Positions 42,968 to 55,309 of a stretch of 64,000 nt of DNA are shown here, in pieces; the stretch's first letter is position 1, and each line of letters begins with the position of its first letter. A program made the translations under genes and the position numbers. The notes beneath the pieces are model-generated. The model did not search any database, was not told the origin of the DNA, and saw only the letters and a program-made list of their open reading frames with translations. Location of the stretch: contig NW_024744357.1 in NCBI RefSeq assembly GCF_018991925.1, forward strand, positions 5,763,383 to 5,827,382, given 5' to 3'. This DNA is from Homarus americanus (taxonomy: Eukaryota; Arthropoda; Malacostraca; Decapoda; Nephropidae).

Positions 42968-45900
42968 ATGCCTAATCCGAAAGTGGAAACCAGAGCAACT
43001 GCTCGACCAGGTCTCCGTGACAGTAGTACTTCTCCGCCTTCTTTGGGTGAAAAATCTCCTCGCACGCGAAGTCGAGGAAATGCTGGGCGATCTCCGGCAC
43101 GTTATAAAGTAAGCTGGAATTATTTGACAAAACTATTAAAGTGGATCACATGATAATTTGTCTTAAATAGGATGGTGAACAGAAAATGTCCTCTTAAGTA
43201 GAGTTCTGTACAGTGTTATAAGTTTATAACCATGGCCTCCCTGAGTGACTTGTGTTACACAGCCAACTTGGTCTACAGGTTTAAAATCTAGGTTAAACCT
43301 TTGAAATAATGTGTAAGAACTAAAGAAATTACTGTATCAGCTACACCATCAAGCTATAATGACAGCTCTTGATAGTGGTCTTAGAAGTACAGCACAGCAC
43401 AGTACAGTACACACATGCAGGTGTTTCCATTTAAAGTAGAAGACGAAGGGGTCATGTGTACTCAGTAACATATCAGTCTGTCTAATTCCATTTCATCTAC
43501 TTCCCATTAAGTTAGTTTAGCTCAGGTCATCATTAACTGACAGTAGACATTCTGGGAATATGTGATATTTTCAGAGTAGACAAAATGGGTACAAATGTGT
43601 ATACTCAAGCCCAGTGTTTAGTTTAAAGGTGGGACAACAACACCTCACTCCTGAGTGTTGATGTGTTGGCCAGTAGACACCAGTTCCAGGTGGGAGGAGG
43701 AAGTGACTGCTATAGTATCTCTCTCTCTCTTAGGTCTCATGAAATTTGTAGTGATGGCTGGGCTATGTAGGTCTGTGCTCTATCAGGGTAAGGTGGATCT
43801 CACTCTATACTTATAGCCGAGAGTTTGTTTTGCCACGACCCAATTGAATCTCGTTGACAAATCAGTATGAGGGATTAACCTTGAACCATACTATATCAAG
43901 GAAGAAAGATCAGTTTCACAGTAAGCAAGTCAGCCTTTCTTGCTGGTGTTATAAAGATTTTTTCTCCCACTGGATAGGGATATCTTGCATGTTCATGAAC
44001 TACCAGTTGTATGTGTCTGAAATAGGAGTCAGGATTACTGTACTGTACTGTAGTGTTTACTCAAGACAAGACCCAACACTGAGGACAAGGTCCACTTCCT
44101 GTGAGCTGTGAAGCATCCTGGTGCAGAAGGAATCCTGAAGTCTAAAGTCTTCTCATTGACTCAGACTGTAATACTGTAGTTAATTAATTCACTGGCACCA
44201 GTAGATGTTTTACTGACTGAAAAGTGGACGGGACTGACCCACTTTGCTTACATGATGTTTGACTCATTAGCATTCTGATGGAAATGACAGCTCTTTCCAA
44301 GGGTCATGGTTATAGCTGGAAGGTATAACTAATTGTTCAGTTAGTTCCTAGCTGGTAGCATAACATGTGTGTCTAGCCTTAAATATAAAGAAGATTTCAG
44401 TACCTGGATGTCTTGTGGTTTAATTATTGATCTGATGGTAAACTAATGTGTTACTTACAGACAAAAGATGATATGAGTAGTGATGAAGACACTCAGGGGA
44501 CAGACTATGGCGATGAAGTAGACCGCATCACGTCCGACAGGTCTCCACGGCTATATCCAGAATTACCACTTCCTCTGCCAGATGACTTTGACTTGTCACC
44601 AAAGAGGGTTCCCTTCTCAAAGTCAGATACTGGCTCACTAAATGATTCCTACGGCAGTACTCACTCCCGGTGTTCTTCGAGAAGTGGCCCCAGTTCACCA
44701 AGAAAAGACAACCCCCTTACCCCCATGAAGGGATCACCTGGTAAAAAAATATATCCAGATTTGATTCATAAAGACACTAAACAGTCCAGGAGAGGAGCTT
44801 CACCTGTCACGTTGATCTTCTTCTTTACTCTGGTCTTAGTGTCCATTTTAGTTCTTTACTATCATGTAGAAGAAACTGATAAACTTCAGAAGTCCAAAGT
44901 GCACAAGAAATCAGTTGAAGAAGTGTATAAAGATTTGAAAAATGAACTCCAAACAATAAATGCCCAAATTACTCAACCAAGACACTTTTGGGTCCAGTTG
45001 ATTGGTCAGATAGACTCTATAATGGTTCAGAATCCAAGGCAGCCGGCCATCATACTCGTGGTGGCACCGAAGGATGCTCGAGGAACTGCGACCTGCCTCA
45101 TACACAAGATTGCAGAAGCTGTTAATTATGCATTTGGGGGTAAGTTGTGATGTGCTTCTTTTAATGTTGTATTAGTTAGCAGTAGAGGTTAAAGTGAGCA
45201 GGTCGAGGACTCCATGTAAGGGGTAGCATAATGTTCCTCTTAGTTATTACGACACACCCACATTTTCTTCTCCCTTGTGAGTTATGTTAACTCCAGAAGC
45301 CTGTATGTAGTATTGTATTGTGCTTATTACATATGTTGTTGATACATAGGACTTTAGGTACAAACTCACATCTGTACCAACTAATATTCACAGGAATTGT
45401 TTAGTTTTCTTCCTTCTGGACATGGTAAGAGGGTAATATCCTCCTCAGAGAAGTAAAATTGGTGTTGAAAACTAAGCAAAGATGAACGAATGAGATTCTC
45501 AATGCAGTTTAGAGCATTTACGCACAGTGGTAGCAGGTTTGCTTCTCACTACTGTGTATGGGACTTAATCCAGGCTCAGATGTGAAAAGGTTGCTATCCA
45601 GTACAGCACTATAACACCACTGAACATCACTGGTTTTCTCTAGGTACAATGCTACAGTTTCTTCCTGTATTAACAATTGATCAGTGAAAGACAAATTCAT
45701 GAGGAATAATGACGGGTTAAAGAAGGAAATAAAAAAAAAATCAAATCCACAGTAGTGCTCCATTAGTAGTGTGTTGTGTACCATCTATGGTAGATGTCAG
45801 TGTGTACAGTACAGTACAGGGTGTGTAAATGTAACCTCAACCATAAAAATATTGAACTACTACAATATATTTCAATATTCATGTCTGCAGATTCCAGATT

Positions 45901-46538
45901 TGTAATGTATGACGTCAAGAGTGATATGCACGTTCACCCCAGAACACTGAAACAGGAGTTAGATAATGTTCTTCAGGGGTTGTCAGAGACCCATGCAGCT
46001 GTGATACACAGTATTGAGGCCATCCCTGGGGAAGCTGCCATGATATTTCACGCTTATTGTGACAATGAGAACGCACCATTTAAGCAGGTACATTACAGTA
46101 CAGTATTTGACCTTTATGTGACTTTGTCTCACTTAACCAATGTAAAGTGAGTTTATTCATTAACCCAGTGTGTATTGTCCTCAGTGTGTGTGTATAGTCT
46201 GTATACAATAATGGGTATTTCAACAGTAAATTTTCATTCTGATCTGGAGATAGTTGATAGTGGTTAAGTATATGTTGGCAGTATCAGCCATATCATCATT
46301 TGTCAATAACTATTTTTTTTTCCAGGCTATCATCTTCCCTATAATAGAGGTGGATTATTATTATGAAAACTTGGCCCACAAGAGACTGGACAACACTGTA
46401 GATGACCTTTTGGCGGAGATCTGGGGAGTCTCCTTGCTGCCCAAAGACGTGTCTGCCATAGTGTCGCGCATCGCTAATGCTCCCGTGCTCATTAAACCTG
46501 AGACGCCGGGAAGAGTTAAAGAGCTGTGTCCCATTTAA
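42968..46538 (+). CDS. TOR1AIP1: LAP1/LULL1-type torsin activator (torsin-1A-interacting protein), four exons
   Basis: Coding exons are 42,968-43,108, 44,461-45,139, 45,891-46,087 and 46,326-46,538 (stop TAA). All introns are GT-AG with phases 0, 1 and 0. They join to 1,230 nt, 409 residues. Residues 1-162 are polar and Ser/Pro/Arg-rich (nucleoplasmic side) with [S/T]-P-x-[K/R] sites at 42, 93, 126, 134 and 139. Residues about 163-183 are one transmembrane helix (IFFFTLVLVSILVLYY core), with a coiled-coil-like segment at about 184-215. The rest is the lumenal domain: QPAIILVVAPKDARGTA is a degenerate AAA-type core without a Walker A motif, and AYCDNENAPFK lies at 328-338. R387 in SRIANAPVLIKPE lies 22 residues from the end, the position of the arginine finger (R563) of human LAP1 as I recall it. 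Cys330 and Cys407 may form the conserved disulfide. LAP1 and LULL1 activate torsin ATPases in the nuclear envelope/ER lumen. TOR1AIP1 versus TOR1AIP2 cannot be decided, and invertebrates often have one gene. The start ATG is the first in this exon, and an acceptor (TTTTACAG) 9 bases upstream implies a 5' UTR exon. Confidence 0.88.
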
Positions 46539-47523
46539 TCCGGGTACTAGTAATAGAATATTATTTTTGACTGGTAATGAACAGACAATACGATTCAGAT
46601 GTGCTGTACTTGTTTTACTAACGTTTATTACAGTATTTATCATAAGAACGGTCCTTTGCATGTGGAAGCTCTCCCAAAAGCCATATGTTGTTTGTATATA
46701 ATTTTGAACTAGTACTGTACTGTAGTTCACACTTGTAAGAGGCTTCTGGGTTGTTGAATGTTTGCAGGTTGAAAAGAACAGGAGTTTTGTTTCTGTTAAT
46801 ACAATGAATCATGAAAAAAGTGCCTTTGACTAAGTGATTCTATATGTCAGATTACTAAATTTATATTATTTTTATAGCAGTGTTGCCAGCTGGCCTCCTC
46901 TCTTGTTGAAGGATGCCTCTGCTGTAGTTAGCTCTTTGTCTGGGTTAGTCATCGGTGTCAGGTGATGTGTCATTATTAGTCCAGATTTTACAACCACTCT
47001 TACATAATATAACATCACAAGCATATTTAACATAGATGTTGTATTTGATTTAGGTTTGAAATCCATCCTAACTTGGAATATACTACATTACAGTATTTCA
47101 GGTTAACTCGGGTCTGTTGAAACTGGGATTGATGTATAATAAGAATCGTTTAGGGATGAGACCACGTGGGTGATGGTGAATATACAGTACTGTACTTGTC
47201 TTTCAAAGGGGGTTGTGAATATACTAAATATTCAATGTTTTTAGGTGCTATTTACTTTGGAAACATCTGCAGCAAGTATATGTATGGTAAACAAGGCAGA
47301 TTATCCATCCCCTCTACGTAATGTTTTAGTGTTTGGGTATTTCAGTGATCCACTCTGTTGTTATGCTAGTCGTTTGTGTGTTATATTTTGTCGGTACCAA
47401 TTTAAAGAGAATGTAGTATGTACTTATTTTAATATTAGTATTGCTCTTCAGTGAACCAAATCTTGTTTATTATATACAAGATGTGATATAATCATCAGAA
47501 TGTTCGATGTTGGTGATAATAAA
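46539..47523 (+). other. Probable 3' UTR of the LAP1-type gene
   Basis: About 1 kb of AT-rich sequence after the stop with no coding frame of note, ending at an AATAAA. The short frames here have no family features. Confidence 0.5.
47518..47523 (+). terminator. Candidate polyadenylation signal AATAAA
   Basis: GATAATAAATGC about 980 bp after the stop codon, followed by a T/G-rich stretch (GGTGGCTTTTGTTTTT) that suits a downstream element. Confidence 0.45.
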
Positions 47524-47728
47524 TGCATTATGTGTCACACTAGTACAGTAAGGTGGCTTTTGTTTTTAATTCTGTGTGAGTTTTCCATTTGTTTAACATG
47601 GAGACTCCACCACATACAGTACATCATCCACAACATCACACATAATACAGTAAACCCCAGATAAATTGTGTACCGTATGTTGTGATCAAATTTACATAAT
47701 ACTTATCTATCCAGTACATTATCAACCT

Positions 47729-47730
<2 letters not shown>

Positions 47731-47770
<40 letters not shown>
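47731..47770. repeat. (CT)n microsatellite
   Basis: Perfect CT tract. Confidence 0.95.
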
Positions 47771-47773
<3 letters not shown>

Positions 47774-48425
47774 GTTATTGTTTTTTTACCAGTACACCAC
47801 AACATTGTTCTCTTCATTATTTTTTAGTCACAAAGAAAATATTTAGGAAATATAATTTTTATCTCATGAAACTGTGGGGGTCAGAGTGCAGTATCAGGTA
47901 GATTTTACTTGAATGTGCCTCTTTTATCCTTGGGGGGGGTCCATGTTCCGTCGATTATTATTGCATCCATGCCTTGCAGCTCCTAGTGATCGTCGTCACC
48001 TCAGGCTGGTGGTCGGAAGTGAGAGTTTTAGCACGAATAATGTCCCACTCCCCTTTCTAGTGTCTTGTCTGTACCTGCCTTAAATTAATTCTTGGGTACT
48101 ACTGCACTGACCAAACCATTTATTATATTATGTTTAGAAGGAAATTTCATAAACATTTTGTGGATTGTTAGTGTGTTGATGTAGTCCTGTAGTGAGCAAG
48201 AGTCAGTAAATAATGTGGTGCTCTTTAAAGTACCTGTATACAGTAATGTCTCTTTATTTGCTATTTATTATATATACTGTACTCTACTGTACCCTATGAG
48301 ACAAAGTTAACTGTGGTGATGGTTGATGTTTTAATATGCTCATTGTACAGTGCTGGCTGTAAACCTGAACAACAAGACGATAAAAGAAAATCAATCAATC
48401 TGTAGTCTCTTTGATGTTCCTTATA
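47771..48425. other. No gene seen
   Basis: AT-rich intergenic DNA with a GTACTCTACTGTACC motif. Nothing assignable. Confidence 0.5.
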
Positions 48426-49067
48426 CAGGCATCCCCCACGTTACGGAACCCCGGGCTGCGGAATTTCGCTCCTACGGAATTTGTCAATTATGACCAATAA
48501 TTTCGCGATACGGCCAGTAAATCCGCCCTTACGGAAATTGGGGTAAATTTTAACAATTTGAAAAAAAAAATCACTAAATGAAATTAAAATTTTTTGTTAA
48601 ATATTATAATTTGTTTGGTGTGGATTTCTTGGTGTTTGCTACCATCAAGAGTCAGTCCATTGTTTATATCCAGTGTGCGCGCATTTCTCGCCCCAGCAGT
48701 TTGATTTAACTTTTACAAACATACAGTAAGTACAGTACAGTGCATTACCCTTATTCAAGATGACTGGAAAGAGGCCATCAAGTGGAAGTGACCGCAGTAG
48801 TGCAAAAAAGAAGCCGCCAAGGCATTACATTGGATATTAAACTTGATGTTTTAAGACGGTATATCATAAATTATTTAATGTACTGTATTGTATGTGTTTA
48901 TAACTGTTTATTTTCATTCATAAAAGTGCTTGAATTACTTTTTGGGGCCAAAAAAATTCCTAAGGAACACATCTCCAGTTTTATAATGGAAGTCAATGAG
49001 AAAATAGGTTTTGCGATACGGTCAATTTTCCAGGGACACAGCCCTTCCGTAAAGCGGGGGATGCCTG
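48426..49067 (+). mobile_element. Deleted Tigger/pogo-like element, 642 bp
   Basis: The ends are 23-bp inverted repeats starting CAGGCATCCCCC with only two mismatches, bounded by TA on both sides (48,424-48,425 and 49,068-49,069). Inside, from ATG 48,761, one frame reads MTGKRPSSGSDRSSAKK. After a one-step frame change it continues QGITLDIKLDVLRRYI. Together these look like the start of a Tigger/CENP-B-type transposase (a Lys/Ser-rich leader, then the first helix of the DNA-binding domain). The DDE catalytic domain is absent, so it is non-autonomous. Confidence 0.82.
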
Positions 49068-49300
49068 TACTGTATATAGTATTATCCACCTCCCATTTGA
49101 CTGACCTGTTTCCCCCCCCCCCAGAGAGTTCATTTCTGCATCTGATTGGTCAGTTTTACCTTATTGAATGTGTATAAATGAGTACATATGGATGGTGATT
49201 TACACACTACCGGGTAACTTATGTTGTGTAGGTACATGTATACTGGCAGCTTGTGGCAGTGTAAAGAATAACTACATTACTGTATCACTAGAGTACTGTA

Positions 49301-49811
49301 CAGTGGAACATCTATTTAATGGACGATATTGAGAGGAAAGTCCATTATATCAAGGGTCCGTTAGATGTGAAACCTCCATTTAACGGACTATATAGAGCAG
49401 GGCCAGATACAGGAATATCAAAAGGGAGGGTCCAAGAATTTGTGGGTGGGGGAACATGGTGAGCCCTCACAGCTGGAGGGTTTTGGGGAGGCGCTGTAAG
49501 CCCCCAGAAATTTTTTTAAATCTGACCAATATCATGGGCATTTTGAGGCCATATGTACTTGATATTAGGAGACATTCTGAGGTCAAAAGTAATTACTTCT
49601 TTCTTAAACAAAAATGTCAGTTCAATATTGCATTAAAGAAAAAGTATTGAAATTTTCTGATGAAAAGGGGGGTCTGGACCCCCAAGACACCCCCTGCCCC
49701 CCGATCCACCCTTGTAGAGATGAAGTTCCATTATATCGAGAGGCCATCGGATGTGACACTTCCATCCAGCAGATTATATAGAGAGAAGTCTGTTATATGG
49801 AGGTTTGACTG
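49301..49811. mobile_element. TA-flanked MITE of the ATATAACGGA family, interrupted
   Basis: Ends CAGTGGAACATCTATTTAAT and, inverted, CAGTCAAACCTCCATATAAC, with TA on each side (49,299-49,300 and 49,812-49,813). Without the insertion at 49,398-49,714 it would be about 190 bp. Related to 26,231, 56,843 and 63,281. Confidence 0.75.
49398..49714. mobile_element. hAT-like MITE, 317 bp, nested
   Basis: Ends CAGGGCCAGATACAGG and, inverted, CAAGGGTGGATCGG. A perfect 5-bp repeat TAGAG flanks it (49,393-49,397 and 49,715-49,719). The interior shares GGCGCTGTAAGCCCCC and a GAGGCCATAT segment with the 525-bp element at 25,439. It sits inside the TA-flanked MITE and is therefore younger than it. Confidence 0.72.
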
Positions 49812-49964
49812 TAGTGTATAAATAAGATGGAAGACAATTGACCTAAGGTGGATAATGTGTAGTGTAGAGGTGTATCAGGCACCAACAGTACAGAGATAGG
49901 GACTGTACAGTGGTGCAGTCAACTACTAAAGTGTTCACCTCTCTCCCTGAACCACTAACTCATG

Positions 49965-50081
<117 letters not shown>

Positions 50082-50124
50082 CAGTACCTTCAACCACAGG
50101 GACTGTACCAAGCATTAATGTTGG

Positions 50125-50668
50125 TTGAAAATGTTCAAAGGAGGGCCACCAGACTGGTGCCTGCCCTTCGGCACCTCAGCTACCCTGAGAGATTGGAGCG
50201 CCTGAACTTGCCTAGCTTATACTACAGACGGGCAGGGGGACCTAGTTGAGGTGTATAAGCATCTCAGGGGCACTACTCAGTTGAGTGTCCTTACTTGGAG
50301 CTGGCGGACGCTCGCCCACAAGGGGTCACAGCTCAAGATTGAAGAAGCAAGTCCAGAAAACTGTGAGGGCAAACTTTTTCGGAGTGAGAGTTGTGAACTC
50401 TTGGAACAATCTGCCAGAGAGTGTTGTGACGGCACCGAGTGTGAGCTGTTTCAAGACCAGACTTGACCAACACTGGAGCAGGTTCAGGTACATTCAGGAG
50501 CCAGTGCAGCCCAGTACTTACCAACAGTGTGTGACAGAGACGTGACCGATCACCCGGGCAGCTAACAGGCTGATCAGTGGTGAAGAGGATAAAAGTAAAA
50601 GACAGGAGCTGCCATGGCCAGGCCAACCAGCCTATTGCAGACTCCTTATTTGCTGATGTTCTTATGTA
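50125..50668 (+). mobile_element. LINE 3' end (third family)
   Basis: Encodes VENVQRRATRLVPALRHLSY and LERLNLPSLYYRR, then after frameshifts VRANFFGVRVVNSWNNLP and CFKTRLDQHW, the C-terminal region of a CR1-like ORF2. The reading frame changes at about 50,240 and 50,330, so it is inactive. The 3' part (GTGACCGATCACCCGGGCAG, GCCATGGCCAGGCCAACCAG) and the tail GATGTTCTTATGTAAC resemble those of the other LINE families here, although the protein parts differ. Confidence 0.82.
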
Positions 50669-52100
50669 ACGCCCCTGAACAAATTCAACTTGTGCAACTG
50701 AAACAGATTCAGTGGTAACACTCAGCTGATGGCAACATAACGTGATTATAATGACAGTGTTGACAAATTAAGGAATTCAGTGATGTTCTTTATGAAGAGA
50801 TGGGTTGTAATGTTAAGGTGCTCCAGTTAATAGTAAAAAGCACCTGTATTATTTATATTAATGCTTATTTTATATAATGTCATGATTTGTGCATTATGGA
50901 AATATTTGTTGAACTGTTAAAAAAAAAGTGTCTGAATCATTAACTTGTATGTGGCGGGTCATCTCCGGCCGCCATTTTAGGTGATAGTCTTTAAGAGAAA
51001 AGTCTGAACTATCTTAGGGACGATATATTAATTACCTGCTATAAACTATTTTTTTCAAATAAAATATAATATATAATTGCTTCATTGAGTATATCAATTG
51101 AAAAATCATTTCCATTTAGAGGTTAAAGAACTAACGCCGTTGACAGCCGCAGGAAACACCTGTTTAAAGTAAACTAAATATGACTATTGTTAAGAAATTA
51201 TCACGAACAAAAATTTAACCAAAAATATATTATTTTATTTATATTTCAAGAGAATAAAACAATATCTTGCATAAAAACTTTTAAGCATAAAAATTCAATA
51301 ATATTTCAGGTTAAGACTGGCCAGGAGAGGTTAGGTTATATTAAGTCTCATCAAAAATAAATACACCGCTGATGACGTTCGTGGTACCATGTTAACACTG
51401 GTCATCCCTCAAAGTAAACAAACGTGACTATTGTGGGCGGCTCTTTAAACCTTCTGGGCGTGGCGGCGGCGGCGGCTGTTACCTCATAAAGAAAGGTGAC
51501 GACTTGTGGTGGCCTGCCGAGTGAGTCAGGTGAGACTAATGTGGTAAATAATCAACTGATGGGAGATAATTAACGGTGACTAAACATTTCCTTTAAAGGG
51601 GGTGGGGGGGGAGGGAGTTCAGCCTTGGCTTACTGTGTTTGGTGTTGGTGATGTGTTGGTGATGTGCTGTGGGGATGTGTGAGGTGATGTGAGGTGTTAT
51701 GAGGTATATATAACCATTGTGTGTATATGTGCATAGTCTGTATATATGGTGAACTAATGTGAAACTTGTATAATAATTCACTTGGATATCCTCCTCTTAG
51801 CTACCAGTTATGTAATTTAATTCTTTTCAGACATAATGTTCTTTCTGCAGTATATTTTTTTAGTATGGGACTTGATTGTGTTTTATACTTAAGTTGTTAG
51901 GTTAGGTAAGTGTGTTGCTATTAGGTAAATATTGTACAAAATATGAGTTAGATAATGGTTTAAATCTCTACAAAGAATGTTTATTTGTAATTGTTGCTAT
52001 ATTGCTGTTGAAGTGGAATTGTGTATAGATATATATTTAGTTATTCAATAAAATCAACATTCAAGGTCAGGTGGGACAGCATGAATGATAGATTATAGAA
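50669..52100. other. AT-rich stretch with a short GC-rich island
   Basis: Mostly AT-rich with no supported frame. The GC-rich part at about 51,420-51,535 has a (GGC)n run and GAGTGAGTCAGGTGAGACT, which contains a donor-like CAG-GTGAGA. It could be a small promoter or first exon, but there is no direct proof. Confidence 0.35.
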
Positions 52101-52470
52101 TGTTGTGGTACAGTGATATAATCTGGTGTTGTGGGACAGTGATATAATCTGGTGTTGTGGTACAGTGATATAATCTGGTGTTGTGGGACAGTGATATAAT
52201 CTGGTGTTGTGGTACAGTGATATAATCTGGTGTTGTGGTACAGTGATATAATCTGGTGTTGTGGTACAGTGATATAATCTGGTGTTGTGGTACAGTGATA
52301 TAATCTGGTGTTGTGGGACAGTGATATAATCTGGTGTTGTGGTACAGTGATATAATCTGGTATTGTGGTACAGTGATATAATCTGGTGTTGTGGTACAGT
52401 GATATAATCTGGTGTTGTGGTACAGTGATATAATCTGGTGTTGTGGTACAGTGATATAATCTGGTGTTGT
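52101..52470. repeat. 26-bp minisatellite (CAGTGATATAATCTGGTGTT core)
   Basis: About 14 copies of a 26-bp unit with alternating GTGGTA and GTGGGA variants. The His/Tyr/Thr-rich frame on the minus strand is an artefact. Confidence 0.95.
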
Positions 52471-52579
52471 GTTCCTGAATGTTGTATTGTTATTAAACTC
52501 TAGAAGTAACAGATATTGAAACGTTCTTAAATTTTTTTTTTTATAAAATGAACCAAACAAAGATCACTACCCTACCTCA

Positions 52580-52790
52580 CTAACTAACCATACCATAACT
52601 AACCAACCATACCATAACTAACCAACCATACCATAACTCACTAACCAACCATACCATAACTCACCAACCAACCATATCATAACTAACCAACCATACCATA
52701 ACTAACTAACCATACCATAACTAACTAACCATACCATAACTAACCAACCATACCATAACTCACTAACCAACCATACCATACCTACCTAAC
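52580..52790. repeat. AACTAACCAACCATACCATA minisatellite
   Basis: About ten irregular units of 19-25 bp. Confidence 0.92.
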
Positions 52791-53240
52791 TAACTGTGTT
52801 GTATCCACCCAAGTGGACTTAAGTTGTCATTGAGAAAGAATTATGTAATTTAATTCATATTTTGCTCTGAGGTACAGTGTAATGTTTTGCCATTTGGTAA
52901 GAAGACTTCATGAATATAATTTGTTTACTTTTGTTGAGTGATTGGTAAAATATTTCTTGGTGAACTCTCATCTTGTCAAGTTGTGCTGGTATGTTTGCCA
53001 GAAAGTGATGCAGCTTAATAGGGTACAGTACAGTACAGTATTTTCAAAACACACATTTATAAAGCAAACCTTGATATTATAACATCCTCAATGTACTGTA
53101 TTTAAATTACAGTAAAAACAAAATAAAAATGAGGAGATAGCAATAAATACATGAGTGTGGGTGGCAGCCTTGAGTCGGGTGATCAGTGCTTGGCAGCAGC
53201 TGTGTTGTGTGTGAGAGGAGCACTCCAGAACAGTAGTGCT

Positions 53241-53380
53241 GTACTGTATACTGTACTGTACTGTGTACTGTACTATACTATACTGTACTATACTGTACTG
53301 TACTGTATACTGTACTGTACTATACTGTATACTGTACTACATGTATACTGTACTATACTATACTGTTCTGTACTGTATAT
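53241..53380. repeat. TACTGTA/ACTATACTGT low-complexity tract
   Basis: About 140 bp of TACTGTAC and TACTATAC words. It is the longest run of the motif family that is scattered over 28-56 kb. Confidence 0.9.
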
Positions 53381-54284
53381 ACATTATATGAAAGGTACAG
53401 AAAAAACTAAACACACCATACAGTTTTTATTATCATTTATGTTCTGTTCACCTGCAGTTGAACAGAGAGTCCAAAGGGTTAAGGCTGGAGGAATTGTTGT
53501 GATCTCACGTGCCGGTGAACTGACCAGCCTGGGGTGTGGAGTATTCACCCACACTGTTCTTTGGTGAAGGGAAACAAGATACAATATTACTGAAGTGACT
53601 GAGAGTTGACAATCTGTATAACAGCTTATAGTTTATTGTTAATAATTTGTACAAAAGAAGTAGTCTTATTATTATGGCTACAATACAGTACTTAATTTTT
53701 ATGTCTTTTTTTGTATTTGATTAATAGCTTCTCAATAGACACATAATTTTGGCGTCACTGGAGGATATTTTAATTTTGGTGTCTTTCATGCTACATTTAG
53801 TAACTACATATAAACTGCACCTTACTAATCTACTGTACCAGCGTACTGAAGTACTGTGTGGTGGAGTTTCCTTAATACCTGTATGTACTGTACAGTGCTA
53901 TAGTGAAACAGTTGACATTAAGTGAGAGGGAACATTTAACAAATTTGTCCATGAGTGATACTGCTGCAGTGTGTTGGGTGTTCAGTTTTCATATGAAGAC
54001 AGGCCTGCAGTGTACAGTGTAGTACTGATTTACATTATAAGCATTATCTATTATTCAGTGTAGTCATCATTCTCATCATTTTGTACATAAAAGTACATTT
54101 CAGAATCAACCTTAAGTGAAACCTTTTGATGTGTGTACAGTACAGTAGGTGGTATGGTTGGCCCAGAAGAGCAGCATACATGACCTTGACAGCTGTTACT
54201 GTACCTTATTCAGTACTGTATCTGGTCAGGTGTCCACTTAACACTGATGGAGATGTTCCCAGACAGTTGAGTCAGATGGTGACC

Positions 54285-54415
54285 TGGTACAGTACAGTAA
54301 TGTGACCTGGTGCAGTACAGTAAAGTAATGTGACCTGGTACAGTACAGTAATGTGACCTGGTGCAGTACAGTAAAGTAATGTGACCTGGTACAGTACAGT
54401 AATATGACCTGTACT
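54285..54415. repeat. GTGACCTGGTACAGTACAGT minisatellite
   Basis: Five to six units of 23-28 bp with ACAGTACAGTAA and an alternating GTGCAG/GTACAG variant. Confidence 0.9.
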
Positions 54416-55241
54416 GTGCATCATCAGTAATCAGCCCAGTCTGTGTTACTCCAACAAGGTGACCAAACATTACCTGCCCAAATAACCACTTCAGTATGTT
54501 GTTGCTCATTATAGATATGAAGCCGTTTATTTCACCTTGTGTGTGATCTGGGTAGTAGTGGTGGTGACTACTTTATTGTCACATCAAGATGGTTGGCTGT
54601 TAGTATGACACTTTAACTCTTGGTGTTTTGTGAATATATTCAGATTAATGGTAGACGATTGAAGCCAGTGTAGTGTTGTGATAACCTGATACTGCTGTCT
54701 TGTCTCCTTGCACAGTACTTCGTGGGAAGACTTAATGCTGTACTTATTTCACAGCTTTAAGTGACTCAGACAAGACCACTTAACATGTTGAATGTCATTA
54801 TTAATTATTCTATCTTATCAGTAGATAAGTTCCCAAGAAAGTGTAAATTATCCAGCGTATCTAATTCCCCTTATCTCAGCACTGTGAGATAAAGATGTAC
54901 TGTGCTGTACTGTTGGTTAATATTGGAAACTCTTGTATGAGATATAATGTTTGGGTGATGTAAGTATTATGGTGGACAGTCAGGTTATGTATCTCTGACT
55001 GTTGTCGCCTACCGCATATCATCAGGTTTTTGGTCATATTTTAGGTGTGTTATTGACTCCATAATGTTACTCTATGCAGTACAGTATTAGGCTAGCTTGG
55101 AAGGTTCATACAGTATTAGTTAATTCACCTTTAACCTTTTAAATCTTTTTTGTTACTTGACTTTGTGGATCTTCACTTGAGCCAGTAAGGGGTCACCTGG
55201 GCCTCAAGTCATCCTTATTCTGGCCGTGTCTGAACTCTTAA

Positions 55242-55309
55242 CCCATTGTGTACACGGCTCTATCTGTGCTGAATAAAATATTAAAAGTGGCGTCCCTGTA
55301 GTGAAGGGG
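55242..55309. mobile_element. TTAA-flanked MITE, second copy (piggyBac-like)
   Basis: Starts after TTAA (55,238-55,241) with CCCATTGTGTACACGG and ends GAAGGGG before TTAG, one change from TTAA. Shares GTGCTGAATAAAAT and AAAAGTGGCGTCCC with the copy at 31,623-31,714. Confidence 0.6.

Noticed and set aside
45794..45890. Upstream extension of the third LAP1-type exon with an internal ATG
   Set aside because: The region is intronic. The exon starts after ATGTCTGCAG at 45,891, and this keeps the phase from exon 2.
53460..53567. Possible last exon after CACCTGCAG (VEQRVQRVKAGGIVVISR frame)
   Set aside because: The frame is short and no upstream exon with matching phase was found. A faint resemblance to phosphatase segments is not enough.
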